A DNA stretch of 64,000 nt, taken from Agelas oroides (Eukaryota; Porifera; Demospongiae; Agelasida; Agelasidae). A program made the translations under genes and the position numbers. Positions 49,658-63,320 of this stretch are shown here, one piece after another. The stretch covers positions 5,441,193-5,505,192 of the forward strand of contig OX422197.1 in the NCBI GenBank assembly GCA_949130485.1. Direction: 5' to 3'. Within the stretch, counting starts at the first letter, position 1, and every line of letters begins with the position of its first letter. Under the pieces are notes generated by a model. It worked only from the letters and a program-made list of their open reading frames with translations. It was not told the origin of the DNA and searched no databases.

Positions 49658-52394
49658 ACTGGGTGTCATGGTGTCTCCTTGAATCTCATGGTGTCTCCTT
49701 GAGTCTCAAGGTGTCTCCTTTAGTCTCATTATCTGTCCTTTAGTCACATTATGTCTCCTTGAGTCTCAAAATGTCTCCTTTAGTCTCATGGTGTCTCCTT
49801 GAGTCTCATGGTGTCTCCTTTAGTCTCATTATGTCTCCTGGAGTCTCATTATGTCTTTTTGAGTCTCATGGTGTCTCACTTAGTCTCATTATATCTCCTT
49901 TAGTCTCATTATGTCTCCTTGAGTCTCATGGTGTCTCCTTGAGTCTCATGGTGTCTCCTTTAGTCTCATTATGTCTCCTGGAGTCTCATTATGTCTCCTT
50001 GAGTCTCATGGTGTCTGCTTGAGTCTCATGGTGTCTCCTTGAGTCTCATGGTGTATCCTTGAGTCTCATTGTGTCTCATTGAGTCTCATGGTGTCTCCTT
50101 GAGTCTCATCGTGTCTCTTTTAGTCTCATTATGTCTACTTCAGTCTCATTATGTCTCCTTGAGTCTCATTATGTCTGCTGGAGTCTCATGGTGTCTCCTT
50201 TGGTCTCATTATGTCTCCTTGAGTCTCATTATGTCTCCTTGAGTCGCATTATGTCTCCTTGAATCTGATGGTGTCTCCTTGAGTCTCATGGTGTCTCACT
50301 TAGTCTCATTATGTCTCCTTTAGTCTCATTAAGTCTCCTGGAGTCTCGTTATGTCTACTGGGTGTCATGGTGTCTCACTTAGTCTCATTATGTCTCCTTT
50401 AGTCTCATTAAGTCTCCTGGAGTCTCGTTATGTCTACTGGGTGTCATGGTGTCTCCTTGAATCTCATGGTGTCTCCTTGAGTCTCAAGGTGTCTCCTTTA
50501 GTCTCATTATCTGTCCTTTAGTCACATTATGTCTCCTTGAGTCTCATGGTGTCTCCTTGAGTCTCATTATGTCTCCTTGAGTCTCAATATGTCTCCTTCA
50601 GCCTCATGGTGTCTCCTTGAGTCTCATGGTGTCTCCTTGATTCTCATTATGTCTCCTTGAGTCTCATGGTGTTTCCTTTAGACTCATTATATCTCCTTGA
50701 GTCTCATGGTGTGTGCTTTCGTCTCATTATGTCTCCTTGAGTCTCATTGTGTCTCCTTTAGACTCATTATGTCTCCTTGAGTCTCATTATGTCTCCTTGA
50801 GTCTCATGGTGTCTGCTTTGGTCACATTATGTCTCCTTGAGTCTCATTATGTCTCCTTGAGTCTCATTATGTCTCCTTCAGTCTCCTCGTGTCTCCTTGA
50901 GTCTCATGGTGTCTCTTTTAGTCTCATTATGTATCCTTGAGTCTCATTATGTCTCCTTGAGTCTCATGGTGTCTCCTTGAGTCTCATTATGTCTCCTTGA
51001 GTCTCAATATGTCTCCTTCAGCCTCATGGTGTCTCCTTGAGTCTCATGGTGTCTCCTTGATTCTCATTATGTCTCCTTGAGTCTCATGGTGTTTCCTTTA
51101 GACTCATTATATCTCCTTGAGTCTCATGGTGTGTGCTTTCGTCTCATTATGTCTCCTTGAGTCTCATTGTGTCTCCTTTAGACTCATTATGTCTCCTTGA
51201 GTCTCATTATGTCTCCTTGAGTCTCATGGTGTCTGCTTTGGTCACATTATGTCTCCTTGAGTCTCATTATGTCTCCTTGAGTCTCATTATGTCTCCTTCA
51301 GTCTCCTCGTGTCTCCTTGAGTCTCATGGTGTCTCTTTTAGTGTCATTATATCTCCTTGAGTCTCATGGTGTGTCCTTTAGTCTCATTATGTTTCCTTGA
51401 GTCTCATAGTGTCTCCTTGAGTCTCATTGGGTCTCCTTTAGTCTCATTATATCTCCTAGAGTCTCAATATGCCTACTTGAGTCTCATGGTGTCTCCTTGA
51501 GTCTCATGGTGTCTCCTTGAGTCTCATTATGTCTCCTTGAGTGTCATGGTGTCTGCTTGAGTCTCATGGTGTCTCCTTGAGTCTCATGGTGTCTCCTTGA
51601 GTCTCATGGTGTCTCCTTGAATCTCATGGTGTCTTGTTTAGTTTCATTATGTCTCCTTGAGTCTCATTATGCCTCCTTGAGTCTCATTATGTCTCCTTGA
51701 GTCTCATGGTGTCTCCTAGGGTCTCATGGTGTCTCCTATGGTCTCATAATGTCTCCTCGAGTCTCATTATGTCTCCTTGAGTCTCATTTTGTCTCCTTCA
51801 GCCTCATGGTGTCTCCTTGAGTCTTATGGTGTCTCCTTTATTCTCATTATGTCTCCTTGAGTCTCATGGTGTGTCCCTTAGTCTCATTATATCTCCTTGA
51901 GTCTCATGGTGTCTCCTTGAGTCTCATGGTGTGTGCTTTAGTCTCATTATGTCTCCTTGAGTCTCATTGTGTCTCCTTTAGGCTCATTATGTCTCCTTGA
52001 TTCTCAATATGTCTCCTTGAGTCTCATTATGTCTCCTTGAGTCTCATGGTGTCTGCTTTAGTCTCATGGTGTCTCCTTTAGTCTCATTATGTCTCCTTGT
52101 GTCTCATTATGTCTCCTTGAGTCTCATGGTGTCTCCTTGAGTGTCATGGTGTCTCCTTTAGTCTCGTTATGTCTCCTTCAGTCTGATTATGTCTCCTTGA
52201 GCCTCATTATGTCTCCTTGAGCCTCATGGTATCTCCTTTAGACTCATTATGTCTCCTTGAGTCTCATTATGTCTCCTTGAGTCTCATGGTGTCTCCTTGA
52301 ATCTGATGGTGTCTCCTTGAGTCTCATGGTGTCTCACTTAGTCTCATTATGTCTCCTTTAGTCTCATTAAGTCTCCTGGAGTCTCGTTATGTCT
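49658..52394. repeat. Higher-order repeat, unit 8 (2,737 bp, rearranged)
   Basis: The most rearranged unit. After the CTGCTGGAG tag it jumps back near 50255 to the sequence that precedes the boundary tag, so ACTGGGTGTC recurs at 50357 and again at 50436 (79-bp step). It then jumps near 50540 to the region before GTGCTTTCG. That region is itself tandemly doubled at a 420-bp offset (50713 and 51133). Later tags are normal. Confidence 0.85.
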
Positions 52395-55300
52395 ACTGGG
52401 TGTCATGGTGTCTCCTTGAATCTCATGGTGTCTCCTTGAGTCTCAAGGTGTCTCCTTTAGTCTCATTATCTGTCCTTTAGTCACATTATGTCTCCTTGAG
52501 TCTCAAAATGTCTCCTTTAGTCTCATGGTGTCTCCTTGAGTCTCATGGTGTCTCCTTTAGTCTCATTATGTCTCCTGGAGTCTCATTATGTCTTTTTGAG
52601 TCTCATGGTGTCTCACTTAGTCTCATTATATCTCCTTTAGTCTCATTATGTCTCCTTGAGTCTCAATATGTCTCCTTGAGTCTCATGGTGTCTCCTTGAG
52701 TCTCATGGTGTCTCCTTTAGTCTCATTATGTCTCCTGGAGTCTCATTATGTCTCCTTGAGTCTCATGGTGTCTGCTTGAGTCTCATGGTGTCTCCTTGAG
52801 TCTCATGGTGTATCCTTGAGTCTCATTGTGTCTCATTGAGTCTCATGGTGTCTCCTTGAGTCTCATCGTGTCTCTTTTAGTCTCATTATGTCTACTTCAG
52901 TCTCATTATGTCTCCTTGAGTCTCATTATGTCTGCTGGAGTCTCATGGTGTCTCCTTTGGTCTCATTATGTCTCCTTGAGTCTCATTCTGTCTCCTTGAG
53001 TCGCATTATGTCTCCTTCAGTCTCATGGTGTCTGCTTGAGTCTCGTGGTGTCTCCTTTGGTCTCATAATGTCTCCTTGAGTGTCATTATGTCTCCTGCAG
53101 TCTCATGGTGTCTCTTTGAATCTCATGGTGTCTAGTTGAGTCTCATGGTGTCTCCTTTAGTCTCATTACCTCTCTTTTAGTCTGATTATGTCTCCTTGAG
53201 CCTCAATATGTCTCCTTGAGTCTCATGGTGTCTCCTTTAGTCTCATTTTGTCTCCTGGAGTCTCATTATGTCTCCTTGAGTCTCATGGTGTCTCCTTGAG
53301 TCTCATGGTGTCTCCTTGAGTCTCATGGTATATCCTTGAGTCTCATGGTATATCCTTGAGTCTCCTGGTGTCTCCTTGAGTCTCATGGTGTCTCTTTTAG
53401 TTTCATCATGTCTACTTCAGTCTCATTATGTCTCCTTGAGTCTCATTATGTCAACTTGAGTCACACGGTGTCTCCTTGACCCTCATGGTGTCTCCTTTGG
53501 TCTCATTATGTCTCCTTGAGTCTCATTATGTCTCCTTGAGTCTCATTATGTCTCCTTGAGTCTCATTATGTCTCCTTCAGCCTCATGGTGTCTCCTTGAG
53601 TCTCATGGTGTCTCCTTTAGTCTCATTATCTCTCGTTGAATCTCATGGTGTCTCCTTTAATCTCATTATGTCTCCTTGAGTCTCATGGTGTCTCCTTGAG
53701 ACTCATGGTGTCTCCTTTAGTCTCACGTTGTGTGCTTTAGTCTCATTATGACTCCATGAGTCTCATTGTGTCTCCTTTAGTCTCATTATGTCTCCTTGAC
53801 TCTCAATATGTCTCCTTAAGTCTCATTATGTCTCCTTGAGTCTCATGGTGTCTCCTTGAGTCTCATGGTGTCTCCTTTAATTTGGTCTCATTATGTCTCC
53901 TTGAGTCTCGTTATGTCTCCTTGAGTCTCATTATGTTTCCTTTAGTCTCATGGTGTCTCCTTGAGTCTCATGGTGTCTCCTTTAGTCTCATTATGTCTCC
54001 TTCAGTCTCATGGTGTCTCCTTTAGTCTCATTATGTTTCCTTGTGTCTCATGGTGTCTCTTTGAGTCTCATGGTGTGTCCTTTGGTGTCACGTTGTGTGC
54101 TTTAATCTCATTATATCTCCTAGAGTCTCATTGCGTCTGCTTTAGTCTCACTATGTCTCCTTGAGTCTCATGGTGTGTCCTTGAGTTTCATGGTGTCTCC
54201 TTGAGTCTAATTATGTCTACTTGAGTCTCATTGTGTCTCCTTGTGTCTCATTCTGTCTCCTTGAGTCTCATTATGTCTCCTTGAGTCTCATGGTGTCTCC
54301 TTGAGTCTCATGGTGTCTTCTTTAGTCTCATTATGTCTCCTTCAGTCTCATGGTGTCTCCTTGAATCTCATGGTGTCTCTTTGTGTCTTGTGGTGTCTCC
54401 TTTAGTCTCACGGTGTGTGCTTTAGTCTCATTATGTCTCCTTGAGTCGAATTGTGTCTCCTGTAGGCTGATTATTATCTCCTTGAGTCTCAATATGTCTC
54501 CTTGAGTCTTATTATGTCTCCTTGAGTCTCATGGTGTCTCCTTTAGTCTCATTGTGTCTCCTTTAGTCTCATTATGTCTCCTTGAGTCTCAATATGTCTC
54601 CTTGAGTCTCATTATGTCTCCTTGAGTCTCATTATGTCTCCTTGAGTCCAATTATGTTTCCTTCAGTCTCATGGTGTCTCGTTGAGGCTCAAGGTGTCTC
54701 CTTTAGTCTCATTATGTCTCCTTTAGTCTCATTATGTCTCCTTGAGTCTCAATATGTCTCGTTGAGTCTCGTGGTGTCTCCTTGAATCTCATGGTGTCTC
54801 CTTGAGTCTCATGGTGTCTCCTTTAGTCTCATTATGTCTCCTGGAGTTTCATTATGTCTCCTGGAGTTTCATTATGTCTCCTTGAGTCTCATGGTGTCTG
54901 CTTGAGTCTCGTGGTGACTCCTTGAGTCTCATGGTGTCTCCTTGAGTCTCATGGTATCTCTTTTAGCCTCATTATGTCTACTTGAGTCTCATTATGTCTC
55001 CTTGAGTCCCATTATGTCTCCTTGAGACTCACGATGTCTCCTTGACTCTTATGGTGTCTCCTTTGGTCTCATTATGTCTCCTTGAATCTCATTATGTCTC
55101 CTTCAGCCTCATGGTGTCTCCTAGAGTCTCATGGTGTCTCCTTTAGTCTCATTATCTCTCCTTGAGTCTCATGGTGTCTCCTTTAGTCTCATTATGTCTC
55201 CTTGAGTCTCATGGTGTCTCCTTGAGACTCATGGTGTCTCCTTTAGTCTCACGGTGTGTGCTTTTAGTCTGATTATGTCTCCATGAGTCTCATTGTGTCT

Positions 55301-57740
55301 CCTTTAGTCTCATTATGTCTCCTTGACTCTCAATATGTCTCCTTGAGTCTCATTATGTCTCCTTGAGTCTCATGGTGTCTCCTTGAGTCTCATGGTGTCT
55401 CCTTTGGTCTCATTATGTCGCCTTGAGTCTCGTTATGTCTCCTTGGGTCTCATTATGTCTCCTTCAGTCTCATGGTGTCTGCTTTGTTCTCATTATCTCT
55501 CCTTGAGTCTCATTACGTCTCCTTGAGTTTCATTATGTCTCCTTCAGTCTCATGGTGTCTCCTTGAGTCTCATGGTGTCTCCTTGAGTCTCATTATGTCT
55601 CCTTGAGTCTCATGGTGTCTCCTTTAGTCTCATTATGTTTCCTTGAGTCTCATGGTGTCTCCTTGAGTCTCATTGTGTCTTCTTTAGTATCACTGTGTCT
55701 GCTTTAGTCTCAATAGGTCTCCCTGAGTCTCATTATGTCTCCCTGAGTCTCATGGTGTCTCCTTGAGTCCCATGGAGTCTCCTTTAGTGTCATTATGTCC
55801 CCTTGAATCTCATGGTGTCTCCTTTAGACTCATTATGTCTCCTTGAGTCACATGGTGTCTCCTTGAATCCCATGGTGTCTCCTTGAGTCTCATGTTGTCT
55901 CCTTTAGTCTCATTATGTCTCCTTGAGTCTCATTATGTCTCCTTGAGTCTCATGGTGTCTCCTTGAGTCTCATTATGTCTCCTTGAGTCTCAATATGTCT
56001 CCTTCAGCCTCATGGTGTCTCCTTGAGTCTCATGGTGTCTCCTTGATTCTCATTATGTCTCCTTGAGTCTCATGGTGTTTCCTTTAGACTCATTATATCT
56101 CCTTGAGTCTCATGGTGTCTCCTTGAGTCCCATGGAGTCTCCTTTAGTGTCATTATGTCCCCTTGAATCTCATGGTGTCTCCTTTAGACTCATTATGTCT
56201 CCTTGAGTCACATGGTGTCTCCTTGAATCCCATGGTGTCTCCTTGAGTCTCATGTTGTCTCCTTTAGTCTCATTATGTCTCCTTGAGTCTCATTATGTCT
56301 CCTTGAGTCTCATGGTGTCTCCTTGAGTCTCATTATGTCTCCTTGAGTCTCAATATGTCTCCTTCAGCCTCATGGTGTCTCCTTGAGTCTCATGGTGTCT
56401 CCTTGATTCTCATTATGTCTCCTTGAGTCTCATGGTGTTTCCTTTAGACTCATTATATCTCCTTGAGTCTCATGGTGTGTGCTTTCGTCTCATTATGTCT
56501 CCTTGAGTCTCATTGTGTCTCCTTTAGACTCATTATGTCTCCTTGAGTCTCATTATGTCTCCTTGAGTCTCATGGTGTCTGCTTTGGTCACATTATGTCT
56601 CCTTGAGTCTCATTATGTCTCCTTGAGTCTCATTATGTCTCCTTCAGTCTCCTCGTGTCTCCTTGAGTCTCATGGTGTCTCTTTTAGTGTCATTATATCT
56701 CCTTGAGTCTCATGGTGTGTCCTTTAGTCTCATTATGTTTCCTTGAGTCTCATAGTGTCTCCTTGAGTCTCATTGGGTCTCCTTTAGTCTCATTATATCT
56801 CCTAGAGTCTCAATATGCCTACTTGAGTCTCATGGTGTCTCCTTGAGTCTCATGGTGTCTCCTTTAGTCTCATTATGTCTCCTTGAGTGTCATGGTGTCT
56901 GCTTGAGTCTCATGGTGTCTCCTTGAGTCTCATGGTGTCTCCTTGAGTCTCATGGTGTCTCCTTGAATCTCATGGTGTCTTGTTTAGTTTCATTATGTCT
57001 CCTTGAGTCTCATTATGCCTCCTTGAGTCTCATTATGTCTGCTTGAGTCTCATGGTGTCTCCTAGGGTCTCATGGTGTCTCCTATGGTCTCATAATGTCT
57101 CCTCGAGTCTCATTATGTCTCCTTGAGTCTCATTTTGTCTCCTTCAGCCTCATGGTGTCTCCTTGAGTCTTATGGTGTCTCCTTTATTCTCATTATGTCT
57201 CCTTGAGTCTCATGGTGTGTCCCTTAGTCTCATTATATCTCCTTGAGTCTCATGGTGTCTCCTTGAGTCTCATGGTGTGTGCTTTAGTCTCATTATGTCT
57301 CCTTGAGTCTCATTGTGTCTCCTTTAGGCTCATTATGTCTCCTTGATTCTCAATATGTCTCCTTGAGTCTCATTATGTCTCCTTGAGTCTCATGGTGTCT
57401 GCTTTAGTCTCATGGTGTCTCCTTTAGTCTCATTATGTCTCCTTGTGTCTCTTTATGTCTCCTTGAGTCTCATGGTGTCTCCTTGAGTGTCATGGTGTCT
57501 CCTTTAGTCTCGTTATGTCTCCTTCAGTCTGATTATGTCTCCTTGAGCCTCATTATGTCTCCTTGAGCCTCATGGTATCTCCTTTAGACTCATTATGTCT
57601 CCTTGAGTCTCATTATGTCTCCTTGAGTCTCATGGTGTCTCCTTGAATCTGATGGTGTCTCCTTGAGTCTCATGGTGTCTCACTTAGTCTCATTATGTCT
57701 CCTTTAGTCTCATTAAGTCTCCTGGAGTCTCGTTATGTCT
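52395..57740. repeat. Higher-order repeat, unit 9 (5,346 bp)
   Basis: Full tag order, with a short deletion after GTCTTTTTGAG near 52600 that is also present in unit 8 near 49860. A perfect-looking 360-bp tandem duplication (18 units) starts at the CCCATGGAGTCTCC stretch, near 55761 and 56121. Confidence 0.88.
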
Positions 57741-59899
57741 ACTGGGTGTCATGGTGTCTCCTTGAATCTCATGGTGTCTCCTTGAGTCTCAAGGTGTCTC
57801 CTTTAGTCTCATTATCTGTCCTTTAGTCACATTATGTCTCCTTGAGTCTCAAAATGTCTCCTTTAGTCTCATGGTGTCTCCTTGAGTCTCATGGTGTCTC
57901 CTTTAGTCTCATTATGTCTCCTGGAGTCTCATTATGTCTCCTTGAGTCTCATGGTGTCTGCTTGAGTCTCATGGTGTCTGCTTTAGTCTCACTATGCCTC
58001 CTTGTGTCTCATTATGTCTCCTTGAGTCTCATGGTGTCTCCTTGAGTATCATGGTGTCTCCTTTAGTCTCGTTATGTCTCCTTCAGTCTGATTATGTCTC
58101 CTTGAGCCTCATTATGTCTCCTTGAGCCTCATGGTATCACCTTTAGACTCATTATGTCTCCTTGAGTCTCATTATGTCTCCTTGAGTCTCATGGTGTCTC
58201 CTTGAATCTGATGGTGTCTCCTTGAGTCTCTTGGTGTCTCACTTAGTCTCATTATATCTCCTTTAGTCTCATTATGTCTCCTTGAGTCTCAATATGTCTC
58301 CTTGAGTCTCATGGTGTCTCCTTGAGTCTCATGGTGTCTCCTTTAGTCTCATTATGTCTCCTGGAGTCTCATTATGTCTCCTTGAGTCTCATGGTGTCTG
58401 CTTGAGTCTCATGGTGTCTCCTTGAGTCTCATGGTGTATCCTTGAGTCTCATTGTGTCTCATTGAGTCTCATGGTGTCTCCTTGAGTCTCATCGTGTCTC
58501 TTTTAGTCTCATTATGTCTACTTCAGTCTCATTATGTCTCCTTGAGTCTCATTATGTCTGCTGGAGTCTCATGGTGTCTCCTTTGGTCTCATTATGTCTC
58601 CTTGAGTCTCATTCTGTCTCCTTGAGTCGCATTATGTCTCCTTCAGTCTCATGGTGTCTGCTTGAGTCTCGTGGTGTCTCCTTTGGTCTCATAATGTCTC
58701 CTTGAGTCTCATTATGTCTCCTGCAGTCTCATGGTGTCTCTTTGAATCTCATGGTGTCTAGTTGAGTCTCATGGTGTCTCCTTTAGTCTCATTACCTCTC
58801 TTTTAGTCTGATTATGTCTCCTTGAGCCTCAATATGTCTCCTTGAGTCTCATGGTGTCTCCTTGAGTCTCATGGTGTCTCCTTTAGTCTCATTTTGTCTC
58901 CTGGAGTCTCATTATGTCTCCTTGAGTCTCATGGTGTCTCCTTGAGTCTCATGGTGTCTCCTTGAGTCTCATGGTATATCCTTGAGTCTCATGGTATATC
59001 CTTGAGTCTCCTGGTGTCTCCTTGAGTCTCATGGTGTCTCTTTTAGTCTCATTATGTCTACTTCAGTCTCATTATGTCTCCTTGAGTCTCATTATGTCAA
59101 CTTGAGTCACACGGTGTCTCCTTGACCCTCATGGTGTCTCCTTTGGTCTCATTATGTCTCCTTGAGTCTCATTATGCCTCCTTGAGTCTCATTATGTCTC
59201 CTTGAGTCTCATGGTGTCTCCTAGGGTCTCATGGTGTCTCCTATGGTCTCATAATGTCTCCTCGAGTCTCATTATGTCTCCTTGAGTCTCATTTTGTCTC
59301 CTTCAGCCTCATGGTGTCTCCTTGAGTCTTATGGTGTCTCCTTTATTCTCATTATGTCTCCTTGAGTCTCATGGTGTGTCCCTTAGTCTCATTATATCTC
59401 CTTGAGTCTCATGGTGTCTCCTTGAGTCTCATGGTGTGTGCTTTAGTCTCATTATGTCTCCTTGAGTCTCATTGTGTCTCCTTTAGGCTCATTATGTCTC
59501 CTTGATTCTCAATATGTCTCCTTGAGTCTCATTATGTCTCCTTGAGTCTCATGGTGTCTGCTTTAGTCTCATGGTGTCTCCTTTAGTCTCATTATGTCTC
59601 CTTGTGTCTCATTATGTCTCCTTGAGTGTCATGGTGTCTCCTTGAGTGTCATGGTGTCTCCTTTAGTCTCGTTATGTCTCCTTCAGTCTGATTATGTCTC
59701 CTTGAGCCTCATTATGTCTCCTTGAGCCTCATGGTATCTCCTTTAGACTCATTATGTCTCCTTGAGTCTCATTATGTCTCCTTGAGTCTCATGGTGTCTC
59801 CTTGAATCTGATGGTGTCTCCTTGAGTCTCATGGTGTCTCACTTAGTCTCATTATGTCTCCTTTAGTCTCATTAAGTCTCCTGGAGTCTCGTTATGTCT
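57741..59899. repeat. Higher-order repeat, unit 10 (2,159 bp, deleted)
   Basis: Tags run normally to GTCAACTTGAG, then jump near 59165 straight to the CATTATGCCTCC / CCTAGGGTC region. About 3.2 kb of the middle is missing. A single copy of the 160-bp stretch is present. Confidence 0.87.
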
Positions 59900-62800
59900 A
59901 CTGGGTGTCATGGTGTCTCCTTGAATCTCATGGTGTCTCCTTGAGTCTCAAGGTGTCTCCTTTAGTCTCATTATCTGTCCTTTAGTCACATTATGTCTCC
60001 TTGAGTCTCAAAATGTCTCCTTTAGTCTCATGGTGTCTCCTTGAGTCTCATGGTGTCTCCTTTAGTCTCATTATGTCTCCTGGAGTCTCATTATGTCTCC
60101 TTGAGTCTCATGGTGTCTGCTTGAGTCTCATGGTGTCTGCTTTAGTCTCACTATGTCTCCTTGTGTCTCATTATGTCTCCTTGAGTCTCATGGTGTCTCC
60201 TTGAGTATCATGGTGTCTCCTTTAGTCTCGTTATGTCTCCTTCAGTCTGATTATGTCTCCTTGAGCCTCATTATGTCTCCTTGAGCCTCATGGTATCACC
60301 TTTAGACTCATTATGTCTCCTTGAGTCTCATTATGTCTCCTTGAGTCTCATGGTGTCTCCTTGAATCTGATGGTGTCTCCTTGAGTCTCTTGGTGTCTCA
60401 CTTAGTCTCATTATATCTCCTTTAGTCTCATTATGTCTCCTTGAGTCTCAATATGTCTCCTTGAGTCTCATGGTGTCTCCTTGAGTCTCATGGTGTCTCC
60501 TTTAGTCTCATTATGTCTCCTGGAGTCTCATTATGTCTCCTTGAGTCTCATGGTGTCTGCTTGAGTCTCATGGTGTCTCCTTGAGTCTCATGGTGTATCC
60601 TTGAGTCTCATTGTGTCTCATTGAGTCTCATGGTGTCTCCTTGAGTCTCATCGTGTCTCTTTTAGTCTCATTATGTCTACTTCAGTCTCATTATGTCTCC
60701 TTGAGTCTCATTATGTCTGCTGGAGTCTCATGGTGTCTCCTTTGGTCTCATTATGTCTCCTTGAGTCTCATTCTGTCTCCTTGAGTCGCATTATGTCTCC
60801 TTCAGTCTCATGGTGTCTGCTTGAGTCTCGTGGTGTCTCCTTTGGTCTCATAATGTCTCCTTGAGTCTCATTATGTCTCCTGCAGTCTCATGGTGTCTCT
60901 TTGAATCTCATGGTGTCTAGTTGAGTCTCATGGTGTCTCCTTTAGTCTCATTACCTCTCTTTTAGTCTGATTATGTCTCCTTGAGCCTCAATATGTCTCC
61001 TTGAGTCTCATGGTGTCTCCTTGAGTCTCATGGTGTCTCCTTTAGTCTCATTTTGTCTCCTGGAGTCTCATTATGTCTCCTTGAGTCTCATGGTGTCTCC
61101 TTGAGTCTCATGGTGTCTCCTTGAGTCTCATGGTATATCCTTGAGTCTCATGGTATATCCTTGAGTCTCCTGGTGTCTCCTTGAGTCTCATGGTGTCTCT
61201 TTTAGTCTCATTATGTCTACTTCAGTCTCATTATGTCTCCTTGAGTCTCATTATGTCAACTTGAGCCACACGGTGTCTCCTTGACCCTCATGGTGTCTCC
61301 TTTGGTCTCATTATGTCTCCTTGAGTCTCATTATGTCTCCTTGAGTCTCATTATGTCTCCTTGAGTCTCATTATGTCTCCTTCAGCCTCATGGTGTCTCC
61401 TTGAGTCTCATGGTGTCTCCTTTAGTCTCATTATCTCTCGTTGAATCTCATGGTGTCTCCTTTAATCTCATTATGTCTCCTTGAGTCTCATGGTGTCTCC
61501 TTGAGACTCATGGTGTCTCCTTTAGTCTCACGTTGTGTGCTTTAGTCTCATTATGACTCCATGAGTCTCATTGTGTCTCCTTTAGTCTCATTATGTCTCC
61601 TTGACTCTCAATATGTCTCCTTGAGTCTCATTATGTCTCCTTGAGTCTCATGGTGTCTCCTTGAATCTCATGGTGTCTCCTTTAATTTGGTCTCATTATG
61701 TCTCCTTGAGTCTCGTTATGTCTCCTTGAGTCTCATTATGTTTGCTTTAGTCTCATGGTGTCTCCTTGAGTCTCATCGTGTCTCCTTTAGTCTCATTATG
61801 TCTCCTTGAGTCTCATGGTGTCTCCTTTAGTCTCATTATGTTTCCTTGTGTCTCATGGTGTCTCTTTGAGTCTCATGGTGTGTCCTTTGGTGTCACGTTG
61901 TCTGCTTTAATCTCATTATATCTCCTAGAGTCTCATTGCGTCTGCTTTAGTCTCACTATGTCTCCTTGAGTCTCATGGTGTGTCCTTGAGTTTCATGGTG
62001 TCTCCTTGAGTCTAATTATGTCTACTTGAGTCTCATTGTGTCTCCTTGTGTCTCATTCTGTCTCCTTGAGTCTCATTATGTCTCCTTGAGTCTCATGGTG
62101 TCTCCTTGAGTCTCATGGTGTCTTCTTTAGTCTCATTATGTCTCCTTCAGTCTCATGGTGTCTCCTTGAATCTCATGGTGTCTCTTTGTGTCTTGTGGTG
62201 TCTCCTTTAGTCTCACAGTGTGTGCTTTAGTCTCATTATGTCTCCTTGAGTCGCATTGTGTCTCTTGTAGGCTGATTATTATCTCCTTGAGTCTCAATAT
62301 GTCTCCTTGAGTCTTATTATGTCTCCTTGAGTCTCATGGTGTCTCCTTTATTCTCATTGTGTCTCCTTTAGTCTCATTATGTCTCCTTGAGTCTCAATAT
62401 GTATCCTTGAGTCTCATTACGTCTCCTTGAGTCTCATTATGTCTCCTTGAGTCTCATAGTGTCTCCTTGAGTCTGATGGTGTCTCCTTTGGTCTCATTAT
62501 GTCTCCTTGAGTCTCATTATGTCTCCTTCAGTCCAGTTATGTTTCCTTCAGTCTCATGGTGTATTCTTGAGGCTCAAGGTGGCTCCTTTAGTCTCATTAT
62601 GTCTCCTTTAGTCTCATTATGTCTCCTTGAGTCTCAATATGTCTCGTTGAGTCTCGTGGTGTCTCCTTGAATCTCATGGTGTCTCCTTGAGTCTCATGGT
62701 GTCTCCTTTAATCTCATTATGTCTCCTGGAGTTTCATTATGTCTCCTGGAGTTTCATTATGTCTGCTTGAGTCTCATGGTGTCTGCTTGAGTCTCGTGGT

Positions 62801-63320
62801 GACTCCTTGAGTCTCATGGTGTCTCCTTGAGTCTCATGGTATCTCTTTTAGCCTCATTATGTCTACTTCAGTCTCATTATGTCTCCTTGAGTCCCATTAT
62901 GTCTCCTTGAGACTCACGATGTCTCCTTGACTCTTATGGTGTCTCCTTTGGTCTCATTATGTCTCCTTGAATCTCATTATGTCTCCTTCAGCCTCATGGT
63001 GTCTCCTAGAGTCTCATGGTGTCTCCTTTAGTCTCATTATGTCTCCTTGAGTCTCATGGTGTCTCCTTGAGACTCATGGTGTCTCCTTTAGTCTCACGGT
63101 GTGTGCTTTTAGTCTGATTATGTCTCCATGAGTCTCATTGTGTCTCCTTTAGTCTCATTATGTCTCCTTGACTCTCAATATGTCTCCTTGAGTCTCATTA
63201 TGTCTCCTTGAGTCTCATGGTGTCTCCTTGAGTCTCATGGTGTCTCCTTTGGTCTCATTATGTCGCCTTGAGTCTCGTTATGTCTCCTTGGGTCTCATTA
63301 TGTCTCCTTCAGTCTCATGG
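59900..63320. repeat. Higher-order repeat, unit 11 (partial)
   Basis: Follows the full tag order through AATTTGG, GATTATTATC and GTGCTTTTAG without the 2.2-kb deletion, and stops matching at 63320, just after CTCCTTCAGTCTCATGG. It has more private substitutions near its right end (GTATTCTTGAGG, GGTGGCTCC) than units 2, 6 and 9 have in the same region. Confidence 0.85.
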
